Assembly: GCA_963978545.1 (NCBI GenBank)
Contig: OZ021732.1
Location: 32,580,123-32,644,122, forward strand
Direction of reading: 5' to 3'
Source: Linyphia triangularis
Taxonomy: Eukaryota; Arthropoda; Arachnida; Araneae; Linyphiidae
Length of the DNA: 64,000 nucleotides
The notes beneath the pieces were generated by a model. The model was given only the letters and a program-made list of their open reading frames with translations. It made no database searches and was not told the origin of the DNA. The first letter of the stretch is position 1. Every line of letters starts with the position of its first letter. Shown here in pieces: positions 38,979 to 51,525 of the stretch. The translations under genes were made by a program, and so were the position numbers.

Positions 38979-39478
38979 TAACATATGAAATTTAACATGT
39001 TACAAATGCAAAGCTATAAGTATGTTTTTACCTTTGAAAGATTTACTTAGTAGATTAATTGTTGAAGAACTAGTGAATAAGTTATCGATTTATACGAATA
39101 AGACGAAAAGTTACAATTTTTCAATACAAACGATAAGTTTTATAACTTAAACATACATTTATTGAAGTGAATAAATTTCCGTATTTAAATATTTATATTG
39201 ACTTGAAAACATTCTTTGAAATATATATATATAAAATTAAAAAATAAAACTTTAAGTGTAAATTGAAATTTTTATAAGTTTTTCAACAGTGACTTATTAA
39301 TATTTAGAAAGAGGTCGGATATCTTCAACTATTCTACACCTGATTGGACAACACTTATAATGTGTATGAGGAAAAAAAATTCAATTACTAGATGAGAAAA
39401 ATTTCCTTGTAGGAATCAATGAAATTGGATAGTTATACTTTGGTTCGAAGCAATTTTCGTTTCAAGCATATGATTTGT
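38979..39478. repeat. Palindrome 1 loop (500 bp)
   Basis: Unpaired spacer between the arms. It is homologous to 61090-61560 on the same strand. AT-rich, no gene. Confidence 0.85.
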
Positions 39479-39912
39479 TGCTAAGTCGAAATAAATACAC
39501 TTTAAATCAATGCTTAGTATCTTTTCTTTTATTCTTACTATGATCATTCTTATATTGAAGGATGATTTTTCGAAAGTCAATATATTGGAAAAATAAATAT
39601 AGCTATTGTGTAACATATAAAGTTGAAGTAACGTGGAATATTATTGGAATTAGCATTAGAAATTCAATCAATCAATTTATTCATGGGATATTGACCTTCA
39701 CGTGAATATCTCCCAGCAACATTGGTTGCTCTTATCGGTATATGGATTACGTATGTTTCGTGATCTTAACGTATGTCAATGTGTTATTTTTTTTTATATG
39801 TGAAAAAAGGAAACTTTTCCACATATATTGATAATTTTCATGTTTATTCAGTTTGTGGTTGTTTTTCATGTTATTCAGTTTGATACAACTGAGATGACAT
39901 AATATAAATTGT

Positions 39913-40116
39913 TTAATGTGCTATAGTTTTAATATATGTTTTCCCACTTAAAAGCATGTTTGATTTTAAATTTTGTTTAAACTTTCTCCTAAAATTTTTC
40001 ATAGCAGACCTCAGCGCATTTTTAATTTTTTTATTTCTGATAAAGTACTTCGAAACATTCACATCTTTCAATGTTGTATCTTCTATATTTCCAGTAAAAC
40101 TTCTCACATTATACAT
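39913..40116 (-). CDS. Small lysine-rich ORF, right arm (doubtful)
   Basis: Mirror copy of the 67-codon frame at 38341-38544, with an identical translation. Identity reflects arm similarity rather than proven function. Confidence 0.2.
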   Translation of the reverse strand: MYNVRSFTGNIEDTTLKDVNVSKYFIRNKKIKNALRSAMKNFRRKFKQNLKSNMLLSGKTYIKTIAH

Positions 40117-42604
40117 GAATTTCAAGAAATTTGCTATGTCTTAGTTTGGTATTTTTTTTTTAATGTATAGATATTTCATCACTGTCATTCTATGATAAGA
40201 TATCAAGTTGGTTCTTAATAAGAAATAGTGTATTTTCTTGTCATAAGCAAGAAAAACGAAGTTAATATAAGTCAATGATAATTCTCATTTACGAATTTCT
40301 TGTCGTCTTCAACTTTTTTCAACACATTTCACTCAACTTCTATTTTCACTTCATCTATCATTTTGTTATACTTCTTTACAGTTATAGTATGTATCAGTTC
40401 AAGTCACTGTTTAAATTTACATCATTGATTTATTCAGTTCACTCAATCTCTTAGGTCATAATAATTTCATTAAATTTATAAGATTCATAAAAAAAAAATA
40501 CCTACTCATTACACATGAACTTAATTTTATGTCACTGGGAAGAAAAACTATAGAAATTTGGACAATAAAAAGCTATTACAACAGCTAATAAATTCAATTT
40601 TCGACAAGCATGATAGGATATAAAAATTGTATTTTTTTCGTTTTTCTGCTAAAGTTTAAGTTCTCTGTTAGACAATAAAACGTTTGCCTAGAATAAAATC
40701 ATAAATTATTCATCATTTATGTACCAACAGTAAAATTATCATTTACATTTTTGTATATTTTTCTTTTTAACATGACGATGTTTTACATGTAAAGTTTATT
40801 TAATAGTAATTTCCGACTTGAAAATGTAGATAGCATTTATTTTCGATGAGTTTGATTTCAACTGACAAATATATTTCAACATTCGAAACATATGCGAGTT
40901 ATGTGAATAAACCATATGCAACTTAGCTAAATTTCAGTAATTAAGTTGTGAAGTTTTATCTTTGCCATAGAAAATATATTTATTTTTACTGATTTTTGTT
41001 AAGTGCTACGACGATCTTTTACAAAGTATGTCTTCTTGCAACATGAGAAAAGATGCGAAATGATAAGGACTTCTCTGGTATGCTTTCAATTCCTTGAGAA
41101 ATAAATTTAGCTTAACTACAAGACTTGTTCCGATTCTGAAGTATGCTATTTCCTATTGTAATTTATAATTTTACATGATACTTGGTTTAAAAGTTGAAAA
41201 AGTTTGCACAAATTTCCTATGTAAGTTCTGCTTCACTGAAAAGTTATCGGTCACAAGCAATAAAAATTTCACTTTGTTTGACTAATGTTAGGCATGTGTT
41301 AATTATCATGAGTAATATCAGTTTTATTTGTGTCTTTCGAAAGCGAGCATTCATAAATTTAAAAGGATATTTCAAACTATTTTCAAAATATAAGTATATT
41401 TTACAAGTTTTTTCCGGAATGAACTTTGCTCCAGTTATATTGATATTGAATATTCATCTTACAAAATAAGCGTCTTGTAAAACACATTACGTTTCAGTTT
41501 TCTGAAATTTATGTATAAGTTATTTAGAAATTATGGGTGGAAGTTAAAAATCTCTATATTAATGATATATTGTCAGCACCTCTCAAATAAAAAAAAAAAA
41601 AATCACGTATAATTTAGTTTGTCCAGATGATGTTCAATTTTACCTAGTAACAAACTCTACATTTTTCAAATTTATGCTAGTTTAGTTTTTTACAAGAAAA
41701 AAAAATATTCTTTAAGTTTGCGTAGCAAACTTTTTTCAGTATTTAAATTTTCTAAGTATATTCCATCACATGAGTAGTTAATTATTTCCGCTAAGGAAAA
41801 TATCTTATTATTTTAGTTTGAATGATGTCAGATTTTTATGTTTCTGATTGGTGATTTGCATATACTCTTTTATGAACTCTACACAATTCGTAACATATAT
41901 GTTAGAAATAATAGTATATCGCATCTGAGATTGAAAAAATTTATAACTATTATCATGTAAAGAAGGTTAAATTTTAAAAACATGTCATTGAATATGAGTG
42001 TTACCATGAAAAAAGTTAACTAAATTACTTGTGATTTCCTTTCAGAGTATAAAAAGTTATGTAGTTTACATATAATTCGCAAGTTTCTTTCAAATTATCT
42101 TAAGATGTTTTAAAAGTCTTGCAGGCGATTTTCAAAACTTGAATGCATATTTACAATGTATTTAATATCTACAATTTATTTAATATTTTCCCCCAATTCA
42201 CCTTTCTTAGATTGATAAGTAAAATAAACCTTAGTCAGCATGTATTGCACGAGTTAATACGACACCTTAACATATATTATTACAATGTAAATTGTCTAAG
42301 TCTTTCTTGAAGTAACATAAATTTCCAACTTGTATTGATTTTCCGATTGAAAAGTAGGAGAAATTTTTTTTTTGGAGTATCTATAACTAGTATTTATTTT
42401 AAATCTCTTACTATTTTTCTTCTATGTAACAATTTTGTTAAGTTTTACCCGTATTGTAGCATATAATCCCACTGAGTTTGAACAATATTCAATGTTTTAG
42501 ATAATAGAAAAGTTTTCAAGTAGAAATGATCTTAAATTCTCCAAGTGAATCATACTTTTTGGAAGAAAGTCCATGCAAATTCTACATTCACTTACTAATG
42601 TGTC

Positions 42605-42868
42605 TTTGAAATCCACTTCATTCATTCCAAGTTTTCACAAACATTTCATTATGAAAAAGGCAAAGTAGGAAAACGATAATCTCAAAGACCTGCTGACACA
42701 TCACAGCATCACCCGCTGCTTGCGCGTCGATGCTGCTGTTCTTGCTGTACAAGTCTCCCGACCTGTTTGAACAAGTTTTAGCGTGACTCATCCTCCGGTT
42801 TAAAAATGCCGGCAAGTGGCGTATCACCTACCGCTAACCTGATTGGCTAATTACCGTCACATGCTTAT
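42605..42868 (-). promoter_or_regulatory. GC-richer CCAAT/AP-1 island, right arm
   Basis: Mirror of 35588-35850, with one amino-acid-changing difference (D to N) in the embedded frame. Confidence 0.4.
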
Positions 42869-42874
42869 CATCCC

Positions 42875-44722
42875 GTTTAAAGACGCGAATTTTATATGTA
42901 AAGTAAATTTTTACGCTAACGCTTAAATTCTTTGCTATAGAAAGTTCAAGTATGTTAGTATTTTTTTCTCTTATATGTTACATTTAAACACATGATACGA
43001 AATTTTTACGTTATGCTTATCTTAGAAATTTTTGAGTATGTTACTTTTTCTTTTATTTAACATTAACCTAAGAGTTTAATTGTATATGAGAAGTAAATTG
43101 TCACGTTAAAGTTTAAAAACATGATATTTATATGTGAAGTAAATTTTCATGTAAAGGTTAAAATTCTTTATCTTTGAAATTTTTATTCTGTTAAATTTCC
43201 TATTATTTAACATTAACCTAAGAAAATAATTGTGTATGAAAATTTCGCGTATTGTTTAAATTTTTGTCGAAGAAAGTTTAAGTATGTTATATTTTTCTTC
43301 TTCTCTAATTTAGCATTATTCTTACACATTTTAAAGATAAAAATGTTATGTGTGAAATAAATTTTCGCGTATTGTTTCAATTCCTTAAATTATAAATTTA
43401 TAGTATTTCTTTTTCTCTAATTTAGCGTTATTCTTACACATTTGAAAGACATAATTTTTATATGTGAGGTAAATTTTCGCGTATTATTTAAATTCTTTGC
43501 CTTATAAATTTTTAGAGCTTCTTTTTTATCTTATTTATCGTTGATATAAGAGTATGATTGTACATGTAAAGTTAATTTTCACGTTCAATTTTAAATTCTT
43601 TGCATGCAAATGTTTAGTGTTTCTTTTTTCTAAAAGTTAGAGTTGTTATTATACATTTTAAAGACATGAATGGCAATGTTTGAATTCTTTGTCGTAGAAA
43701 TTTTAGGTATGTTATACTTTCATCCTACATGTCAAATTTAAAGTCGTGATTTTTATGTGTAAAGTAAATTTTTGCGTTAATGTTAAAGTTATTTGTCGTA
43801 GAAAGTTTAAATATGTTACTTTTTTCTTTTATTTAGCGATATTTTAAAGACATGATTTTTATATATGTAGTAAATTTTCACGCAAATGTTAAAATTATTT
43901 ATCGTAGCAATTTTAAGTATGCTAATTCTTCTTACATGTCACATTTTAATGTCGTGATTTTTATATGTGAAGTAAATTTTTACGTTAATGTTCAAGTTAT
44001 TTGTCGTACAAAGTTTAAGTATGTTACTTTTTTCTTTTATTCGGCAATATTTTTACATATTTTAAAAGAAATGATTTTTATGTATGTAGTAAATTTTCGC
44101 TTAAAGATTAAAGTTATTTGTCGTAGAAATTTTAAGTATGCTAATTTTTCTTTCACGTCACATTTTAAAGTCGGGATTTTTATATGTGAAGTAAATTTTT
44201 ACGTTAATATCAAAGTTATTTGTCGTACAAAGTTTAAGTATGTAATTTTTCTTCTTTTATTTAGCGATATTTCTACATATTTTAAAGTCGGGATTTTTAA
44301 GTGTAAAGTAAAATTTTACGTAAATGTTAAAGTTATTAGTCGTAGAAAGTTTAAGTATTATACTTTTCTCTTGCATGTCATATTTTAAAGTCGTGATTTT
44401 TATATATGAAGGGAATTTTCGCGTAAAGGTTGAATATTTATCTTAGAAATTTTAAGTAAGTTATTTTTTCTCTTATTTAGCGATATTTTTACACATTTTA
44501 AAGTGATTTTTATGTGTAAAGTAAAATTTGTTAAAGTTTTTTATCGTAGAGAGTTTAAGTATGTTACTTTTTAAACTTATTTAGTGATATTCGTACACAT
44601 TTTAAAGACATGATGTTTATTCGTAAAGTAAATTTTCACGTTCATTTTTGAATTCTTAGTTGTAAGATGTTCAAATATGTTACTTTTTCTCTCTTATTTA
44701 GGCATTAGAGTATCCAAAATCA
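42875..44722 (+). repeat. Satellite-like tandem array, right arm
   Basis: Mirror of 33733-35580. The corresponding 178-codon frame lies at 43852-44388 on the plus strand with two residue changes (H to R, S to F). Confidence 0.9.
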
Positions 44723-44884
44723 GTTATCAGATCTCTATTCAGCATTAGCAGCTAGTTCTGTGTTGCTATTCATCAACTTAAGTAAGTATCATTGTACAAT
44801 AAAAACTATCTTGATTAATATAACTAACATAGACAGATTAATTTTTAACAAGTTTATTGGGGTAAAGCTCAACTATCGGGACTC

Positions 44885-45110
44885 AAGAGCCATTGGGAGT
44901 AGTTAGGGAGCATTTAGCAGGTATTCGGAGCATTTAGGGAGCATTTAACAGGTATTGAGAACATTTAACATGTATTGGGAGCAGTTAGGAAGCATTTAAC
45001 AGGTATTGGGAGCAGTTAGGGAGCATTTAGCGGGTATTGGGATCAGTTAGGGAGCATTTAACAGGTATTGGGAGCCATTGAGAGCCAATTGGGAGCCGTT
45101 GGGAGTCATT
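44885..45110 (-). repeat. 31-bp minisatellite, right arm
   Basis: Mirror of 33346-33570, with units built on catttaacaggtattgggag. The number and order of variant units match the left arm. Confidence 0.85.
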
Positions 45111-45871
45111 GGTAATAACATCATAAAGAAAGATATGCTAGTTAAAAAAATTAAAATATTTCTGCATATTTGTATGAAGAGTAAACTGTAACACTAAAGT
45201 TAAATTTGTTTGTATCAAAATTACAATTTTCATGAAAACTGTTAAGGGTACGTTAAATTTTTCTTGAAATTCATTAAGTTTTTTCGGAAAAAGCTACATA
45301 CAACTAGATATTAGTAAAAATTTCTATTAAAAATATTTTTTTTTTTACATTAGTGTTTAAATAATTTGTTTCAAAACTAAAATTTTCATGAAAAAATGTT
45401 TAGACAGACTAAAATTTTCATGAAATTCAGTATTGAATGGTTGGTTAGTGATTTCATATTTCAAAGAAATATACGTTCTTTGGAATAAGTTTTTTTCTTT
45501 TTATAGGGAGGAGTGAGGCGGTACCAATTCTTCCTAAAAGAGGTATCGGGCCGGAGGTGGGTCCTCACTTTTAAAATTTAACTTAAAAATAATTAACATT
45601 TTCTAAAGTATTTCAAATTAGCTTATTCAAAATTGGTTAGGGAAGGGGGGGGTGGGTAGATGAGTTCCCATGAAGGCAACGTCCGATAGTCGATATTTTA
45701 ACAATTGTTTGGTAAAATATTGAAATGTCACGTGTAGCTCGGGGTTAGGGTTCTTTAGACCCTTAGCAAAAGGCCTTTACTTTTATTAAACTTAAAAGTC
45801 GTGTTAAGATTTTTTTTTATTTGCATATATCTCTAATCTTAGAAATTTAATGTAAATGACTCTTAAATTCC

Positions 45872-45888
45872 CCCCTAGATGGCGCCAC
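45872..45888 (+). promoter_or_regulatory. CTCF-like motif, right arm
   Basis: Reads cccctagatggcgccac on the plus strand. With the left-arm copy it forms an outward-facing pair about 13.3 kb apart. Confidence 0.4.
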
Positions 45889-46235
45889 TACCTTAAATTT
45901 TGCAGAAAACTATCTTACTAAACTGTGTAGCCAATCTCAATCGTCCATTTAGTCACGTGTTTAAATCCGACCAATCGCAAGCAAGCATTTTAACGCGAAA
46001 TGGCCACAACTGGGGTCTCATTCCATCAAGGTTGCTCCACAGCTCCAACTTATGGCCCAGGACTATCCTTTTCTAACTACTAACAGACTACAGAGCACCA
46101 AGTATTGCTCGATCCGGTGACATTTCGCATGGTAGGCGAGTATGAATCTTGAGAGAGAGATTGGAGCATAGCAATATTTAAAAACTTGTTGGCTATGATC
46201 ATCAATATTTGTTTTTTTGAAAAAAAAGTTAAAAA

Positions 46236-46642
46236 CTCTATGGAACTCACTTTAAACTGTTAAGGATAAATTACATTTTTATAATTTAAGAAAGTAATTT
46301 TGTTTGACATTATCAAAAGACTTTTATGATTTTGCATATGAAAGGGTGCATATACAATGGGTTAATCCAGTAAAATCAGTTTATTTTTATAAGAATTGAA
46401 TATTTTATTATAATCTATTCATATACTGATGGTATTGGATTGAGAGTTACGTTTATGATTGTACAAAATACCAAATATGAGTATGTGGGATAAATCACTA
46501 CTTCTGATCATTCGGTCAAAAATGAAATATTCAAACATATTTAGAAAAAAAAAAGCAAATGTTTAAACTAAAACAAAATGTTAATGATATTGCATTTTGT
46601 AAAATAAATAGTAACACTAAAAATATCTTATCATGGTTATAT
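46236..46642 (+). repeat. Direct repeat flanking the palindrome, right copy
   Basis: Same orientation as 30918-31230, with about 90 additional bases (roughly 46393-46490) absent from the left copy. Confidence 0.6.
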
Positions 46643-47679
46643 ATTACTGTCAATTATCTTGCACTGCCATACCAATCGAAGAAACAAACAATCTAGGTCT
46701 AGACATCGCACGCACACTCCAACTCAAGCAAGAAAGACCATTCCATCACTTCCACCCCAGAGTCGAGGCATTTTAGTAATTTTTAACGCACATGTGAATG
46801 GTGCAATGTCACGTGCAAGGGAGGGGATAGTATGACCCCTCAAGTTTTATTGCTTTGTCTGTGTCCTTAGTTTCAAGGTCACCCAAAGAAAGGGTCATTT
46901 TCCCCCCTTTCCCTGAGCTGTTATAAGATTTTTTGGAGAGAACGAAGGGAATCTTCCTGGTCCTAATTTAGTGATAGCGTCTTTATAGGAACTGTAAGTT
47001 CGTACAATATTCTGTAGAATTGCAATAATGCTATATACCGATTTGATCAAAGAAATTGTCTTAATTATGAATTAGGCATTTTATTTTCCAATTATAACCA
47101 CAGGTTTTATCAAAAGTTATTTTAGTACATGATTTTTTGTACATAGAAGGAAGTTTAGGGGGTGCGATGGAACCCCGATATTAAACCTTTATAATTAATT
47201 GACCTTTGTTCAAGAAGTAAACCTACAGAATGCTAATTGCAATCAAAAACTTGTCAGTCTTTGGTCCCATCTCATACTCTATACGCCCAAATGAGAAAAT
47301 CGTGATGAAATTGAAAATTTTTTTTAATGGTATTGTGAGAAATTTTTTAATTTGAGAATCACACCAGGTGTAAAGATTCATTGACCGGTACATTGCAGGT
47401 CATTACAATCCCGATCTACTCGTCAAGTCTCAAGCCCATTCCTTCTACGGGTAATGAAATAAGGAGCTCGGTTAGGTGGCTTAAAAATCTGTATTAATGA
47501 GGCATGAAAAATATCAGAAAAAGCTTAGTTTTGTTTGCTGATTTCCATCAATATTGATATTAAGTAAAAATTATATCTTCCAAATATTAATGAAATTTCA
47601 TTTTTTTTTTTTTTACTTTGAACTCGGTGGAAACTGCCATTTAAAAATAATTTTGACGAGATACTTCATGGGGGGTGCG
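46643..47679. other. Right segment of the 18-kb element, no gene
   Basis: Moderately GC-variable. A word near 47155 (taggggggtgcgatgg) echoes the terminal ggggggtgcga motif. A near-perfect hairpin, gggggtgcggtcgcaccccc (47671-47690), abuts the right terminus. No transposase frame found. Confidence 0.5.
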
Positions 47680-47712
47680 GTCGCACCCCCCTCACCCCTA
47701 AATCCGCGCCTG
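47680..47712 (-). repeat. Right terminal inverted repeat
   Basis: Ends ctaaatccgcgcctg, the complement of the left terminus with one mismatch. Confidence 0.75.
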
Positions 47713-47720
47713 CACTAGCT
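47713..47720 (+). repeat. 8-bp target-site duplication, right
   Basis: Word cactagct, identical to 29701-29708 and immediately outside the right terminus. Confidence 0.8.
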
Positions 47721-50700
47721 ACAGCCGATAATATGACAAACTTGTTTTCCCTATAACTGGAATGAAGCGTTACACAGTGTAAAAGTAGGTGTTTAATGAG
47801 TGGTGATCTCAACTGATACCCCGACTGGTAAGATGTAAATGAGCTTTTAGGATAGTCATAGAGGCCTCGGTATTTGAAAGCATCTGTTATTAAATATAAC
47901 TAATATATTACTGATCAAGTCATTCATGTGAGTGGAGATGGGTTTTTTTTTTTTTTTGTTTTTTTTATAAATCAGTAACTTATATTTATAATTTTTCTTT
48001 GCAATTCAAGTTCCATAACTAATTCAAGGAAAATGTAGTATAATAAGAACAGAAGGGTTTTATACGATACTGTTACATTTCATAATACACAACAGAAATA
48101 GAAACTGCGTTCTATATTGTCCTTAAAAGTAGTACTTTATTACTATTAGCCTAATGCTTATTTTAATAGATTGAAAAAAAAACATTGTGTGACAAAACTA
48201 TCTCTGGAATACGAATGTTCCAACGAATAAGTGATCTAGCATAACTTTTGATAGTAGAAATTTCATTGTGGTTAAACCTTTTGTCAATTTTAAATAACCA
48301 ACAAACGGAGTGGAATAGCTATCGTCACAAAATAGAAACCATTTTGCTCGTCTTCCATGTTTTATTTTAAGGTGCCTACGAATCAAAACAAGCATTTTAC
48401 ATATAAATCCTCTATGATTTGTATTCAATATTCAGAAAAAAACATAGTCACTGTACAAACAGGAAATATTCTATAATGAAAAATATAGAATAATTACATC
48501 ACATGTCTTAAAGATAAAAACTGTGGCCTTATAACAACCAGCAAAATAATTATTTCACCAAGAAAATAAATATGCTAACTAAAAATAAATATATAATAAT
48601 AAAATAATTATTTAACATTCTCCTATCTAAGACATAAAATTTTAAAACTGCAGTAGTTGCTGTTATTTATTTAGAACACTTTAAGATAACTTCAAATATT
48701 TTAAACGAATAATCGTCGTTGGAAGGAAGAAAACGTAACTCAAAACAACATTCTGTAATTCTATTCATTTTCACCATCTTTTATCCTATCGAAAGTCTCC
48801 ATCCATTCTTTAGATATCTGAAAACAGTCAAGTCATGGAAAACACAATAATTTAATAGAATGTGAATAGAAGAGTTTTGAACTCCAGGGCAATATTAAAC
48901 TTTTTCCATATACATACTTAAAATTATTGTTAACTTAAAATATAGTTGGGATCATTTAGTTGCATTGCGTCCTCATGGTTCAAAAACTTTAAATATCGAC
49001 TTTATGGGCTAGAACAAATTTTTAAGCAATGAGTTTTTTTACTACCCAGTCGAAGTATAAGTAAAAAGAAATTGAAAACCTGACAAAAATTCTGGAATTC
49101 CACTACTAGAGCAAAGAATTATTATTATTATTATTTTTTAAGTTATTTATTAGTTATTTATTTTTTTGGAAATTACGTTAATTACAAATGTAAACTATTT
49201 TACAAATTAGATTTTCAGTTTGGTTTACGATGTATTCGGTCGTATTTCTCTTTCTCAATAAATTTTAACAAATTTGCTACTGAGCAAAATAAAAGATTTT
49301 CTGTTCTAGGAATTTTCAAGTTAACCACTTTTATACAAAAATTATACAAACCATTCTAAGTACACGCGATGCTACAAAGTTTGTGTTATCGGATATATTT
49401 ACTATATTAGAATATACCTGCTTCACTTTAGTTTTGATCTTTTATCATCCATTATTATTTATTTAAATAAATATGATAAATAATATCTATCCTTACCAAA
49501 ATTTGATTTCTGTATTGCGTCGATCTTTGTGATCCAATATACTTTAAATTGACTTCTACTTTCCTGTATCGTGGGTACCCTTTTCCGGATATTACTCGAT
49601 TCTATTTATAGTACTTTATCTGAAGTAAATGTAGTTTCTAAGTGAATCAGATTATGTTGCTTTCATTCCATTGTATTTTTATGTTTCCATCAGTGCCAAC
49701 AATAGCGCATGTGCCAATAAACATTCCTTAAACATTCATACAACCGACATTGTTTTCATTTATTCAGGAACTATTCTGTTTTCTTATTCATTACTAGCTA
49801 AAGTACTCAACCGGGTTTACTCTAAATGAAGCAATTTCATTTCTTTTTCACAATCATCATATGTACAAAGACAATATCGTGCCAGACTTAGACATTAGGA
49901 AAAGCGAGCAGTTTAATTTGATAGTTAGATAATTTTATTAGTAAGTTAAGTTATTTAAATTTAAACCTTTTTAATATTTACAAAAATACAAAAGCAATAT
50001 ATATCTATATTTCTTTAAATAACAACAAATAGCTTAAGTACATGGAGTGGCCTAGGTTTTACAAAAATTCGTTCTTTTCATCGATGACATTTTGATTGAT
50101 AAGATTGACAATTTTATTAGATAAGAATTTGTATTAAAATTTGATGAATATTATATATCTGTAACCCGGAAGAAAAGCACACGATGTCCAGATTTTTGAA
50201 ATTGAGATTTTGGCACCATCTTACATAACACTTTCTGCTCTTTCCAGTGGAATGAAGCACTATGTTCTAAGTTAAATAGTAACCGATTCAAACGTTTTTG
50301 AAAAGCACTGTGTTCCATCATAACAAAAAGAGAAAAGATCTTAACTGTAATAATCAATTTGGCTCGCCTTTAAAATTGACTTTTTGTGACAGTGTGCTTT
50401 CCTTCTGGGCCACAGATATTTGCTACAAACACTAAAATGATATTCAGCTATAAGTATTATAAAAATAATTATTTATAATTACTAATAAATGAAGTAGTCG
50501 GAGTGGACAGTTAACGGATTCGGGTTTTTTCCCGTTGGATAGATTTCGATTCTCCTGTGAAATAAATAATAATAATAAAAAATTAAAAAAACTAATTCGT
50601 TTCTCACAATTCTTGCAACACAGCCTGTACAAAAATTCTACCTTTAGAGAAAATCGTGTTAAGGGGAACCTTCTTAGGAAAGGGGAATAAAAGTGTGTTC

Positions 50701-51299
50701 TGATAATTTGGATTAGTCAAGATAACTATGGCACCATTCAATAAAACCCGCTTCAAATTAGTTCAGTATATCAAGTATACCCCTTTAGAAGTGGGAGAGA
50801 GGTATGGGGTTGACTTTTTTTTTTTTAATATTATGACAATGACAGACTCTTGTAGAGAAGATCAGGGTGCAATATTTCAACAACATCATTGTAAAAATGT
50901 AGGTTTTTGTATGAAAAACAAACACACCCACAGACACTATACTTATATGTATAGATGACTTTTAAATTTCTTCTGACTGTCACGCTTAGTGGCTCTTATA
51001 CTTCGTTTCTTAGGTCATATTTTTACTTACATATATTTAAATTTAGTTTATCAAAAAAATAGTCTGTCTTATTTTATCGAAAACAAGTCTGTCTATAACT
51101 TTCATGTTGAATATAATGTTTCAGTTTTTATTATTTTATCTGACTTAAAAATATCGTTAATATTTTAGAAACTCGATTAATACTACTTGCTAAGCCTTTG
51201 CTCTATCAAAATATTTTTTTTTAAACCTTTTTTGTTTATTCTTATACGGGCTGAAGTGCCGGCGTTGACCGATACAAAGCATCTGCGACGCGACGTTGC
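47721..51299. other. AT-rich right flank, no recognisable gene
   Basis: No gene supported. It contains a T tract at 47941-47966 and a fragment near 50690-50800 that shares a gattagtcaagata word with the degenerate array at 51526-51870. A GC-richer patch lies at 51241-51300 (gccggcgttgaccgatac). The 62-76-codon frames here have no motif. Confidence 0.45.
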
Positions 51300-51430
51300 C
51301 CGGTACAAACCGGCAGAAATTGCCTGATAATATTAACGTTTCCACATACACAAATTAAATTAATCAGAGAAAGGTGATTGATTGTTACACATGGAAGATG
51401 TTGTCAAAATCATTAAAGTTCACATGTTCA
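51300..51430 (+). repeat. Dispersed repeat R3 copy
   Basis: Matches the reverse complement of 28420-28570. Confidence 0.5.
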
Positions 51431-51525
51431 AATCAGTTGACAGTCGTTTTCAAGTTATGAGCAAGCCTTCCGCCCCTAACCCGCTATCGTTAATGTCACC
51501 ACTTTTATATCAATGAAATTCTGTT

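Larger units (their letters stand above)
39479..46072 (-). repeat. Palindrome 1, right arm (6.6 kb)
   Basis: Mirror of the left arm with the same internal order reversed. It retains the 7 bases (near 41970) missing from the left arm and has private changes such as tagttaattatttcc near 41780. The outer end stops at 46072; sequence beyond has no partner on the left. Confidence 0.95.
29709..47712. mobile_element. 18.0-kb hAT-like insertion carrying a giant palindrome
   Basis: The left end starts caggggcggatttag and the reverse complement of the right end starts caggcgcggatttag, one mismatch in fifteen. Both continue to a ggggggtgcga word. A perfect 8-bp duplication (cactagct) lies immediately outside both ends. 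These are the hallmarks of hAT transposons. No transposase frame is present, so it is non-autonomous, or an older hAT copy expanded by internal growth. From left to right it holds a 2.7-kb left segment with an R2 fragment, the 13.7-kb palindrome, and a 1.6-kb right segment. Related direct repeats lie on either side of the palindrome. Confidence 0.75.

Noticed and set aside
32382..46072. Palindrome 1 as a pure assembly or missing-adapter artefact
   Set aside because: Such artefacts usually lack a 500-bp unique loop and private differences in each arm. It is also enclosed by a target duplication. Not fully excluded without reads.
46081..46200. Possible RNA gene to the right of palindrome 1
   Set aside because: No cloverleaf, polymerase III boxes or other RNA signature could be drawn.
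30918..46642. Direct repeats as LTRs of a 15-kb retroelement
   Set aside because: No TG/CA ends, no primer-binding site or polypurine tract, no gag-pol sequence, and the repeats differ by a 90-base indel.
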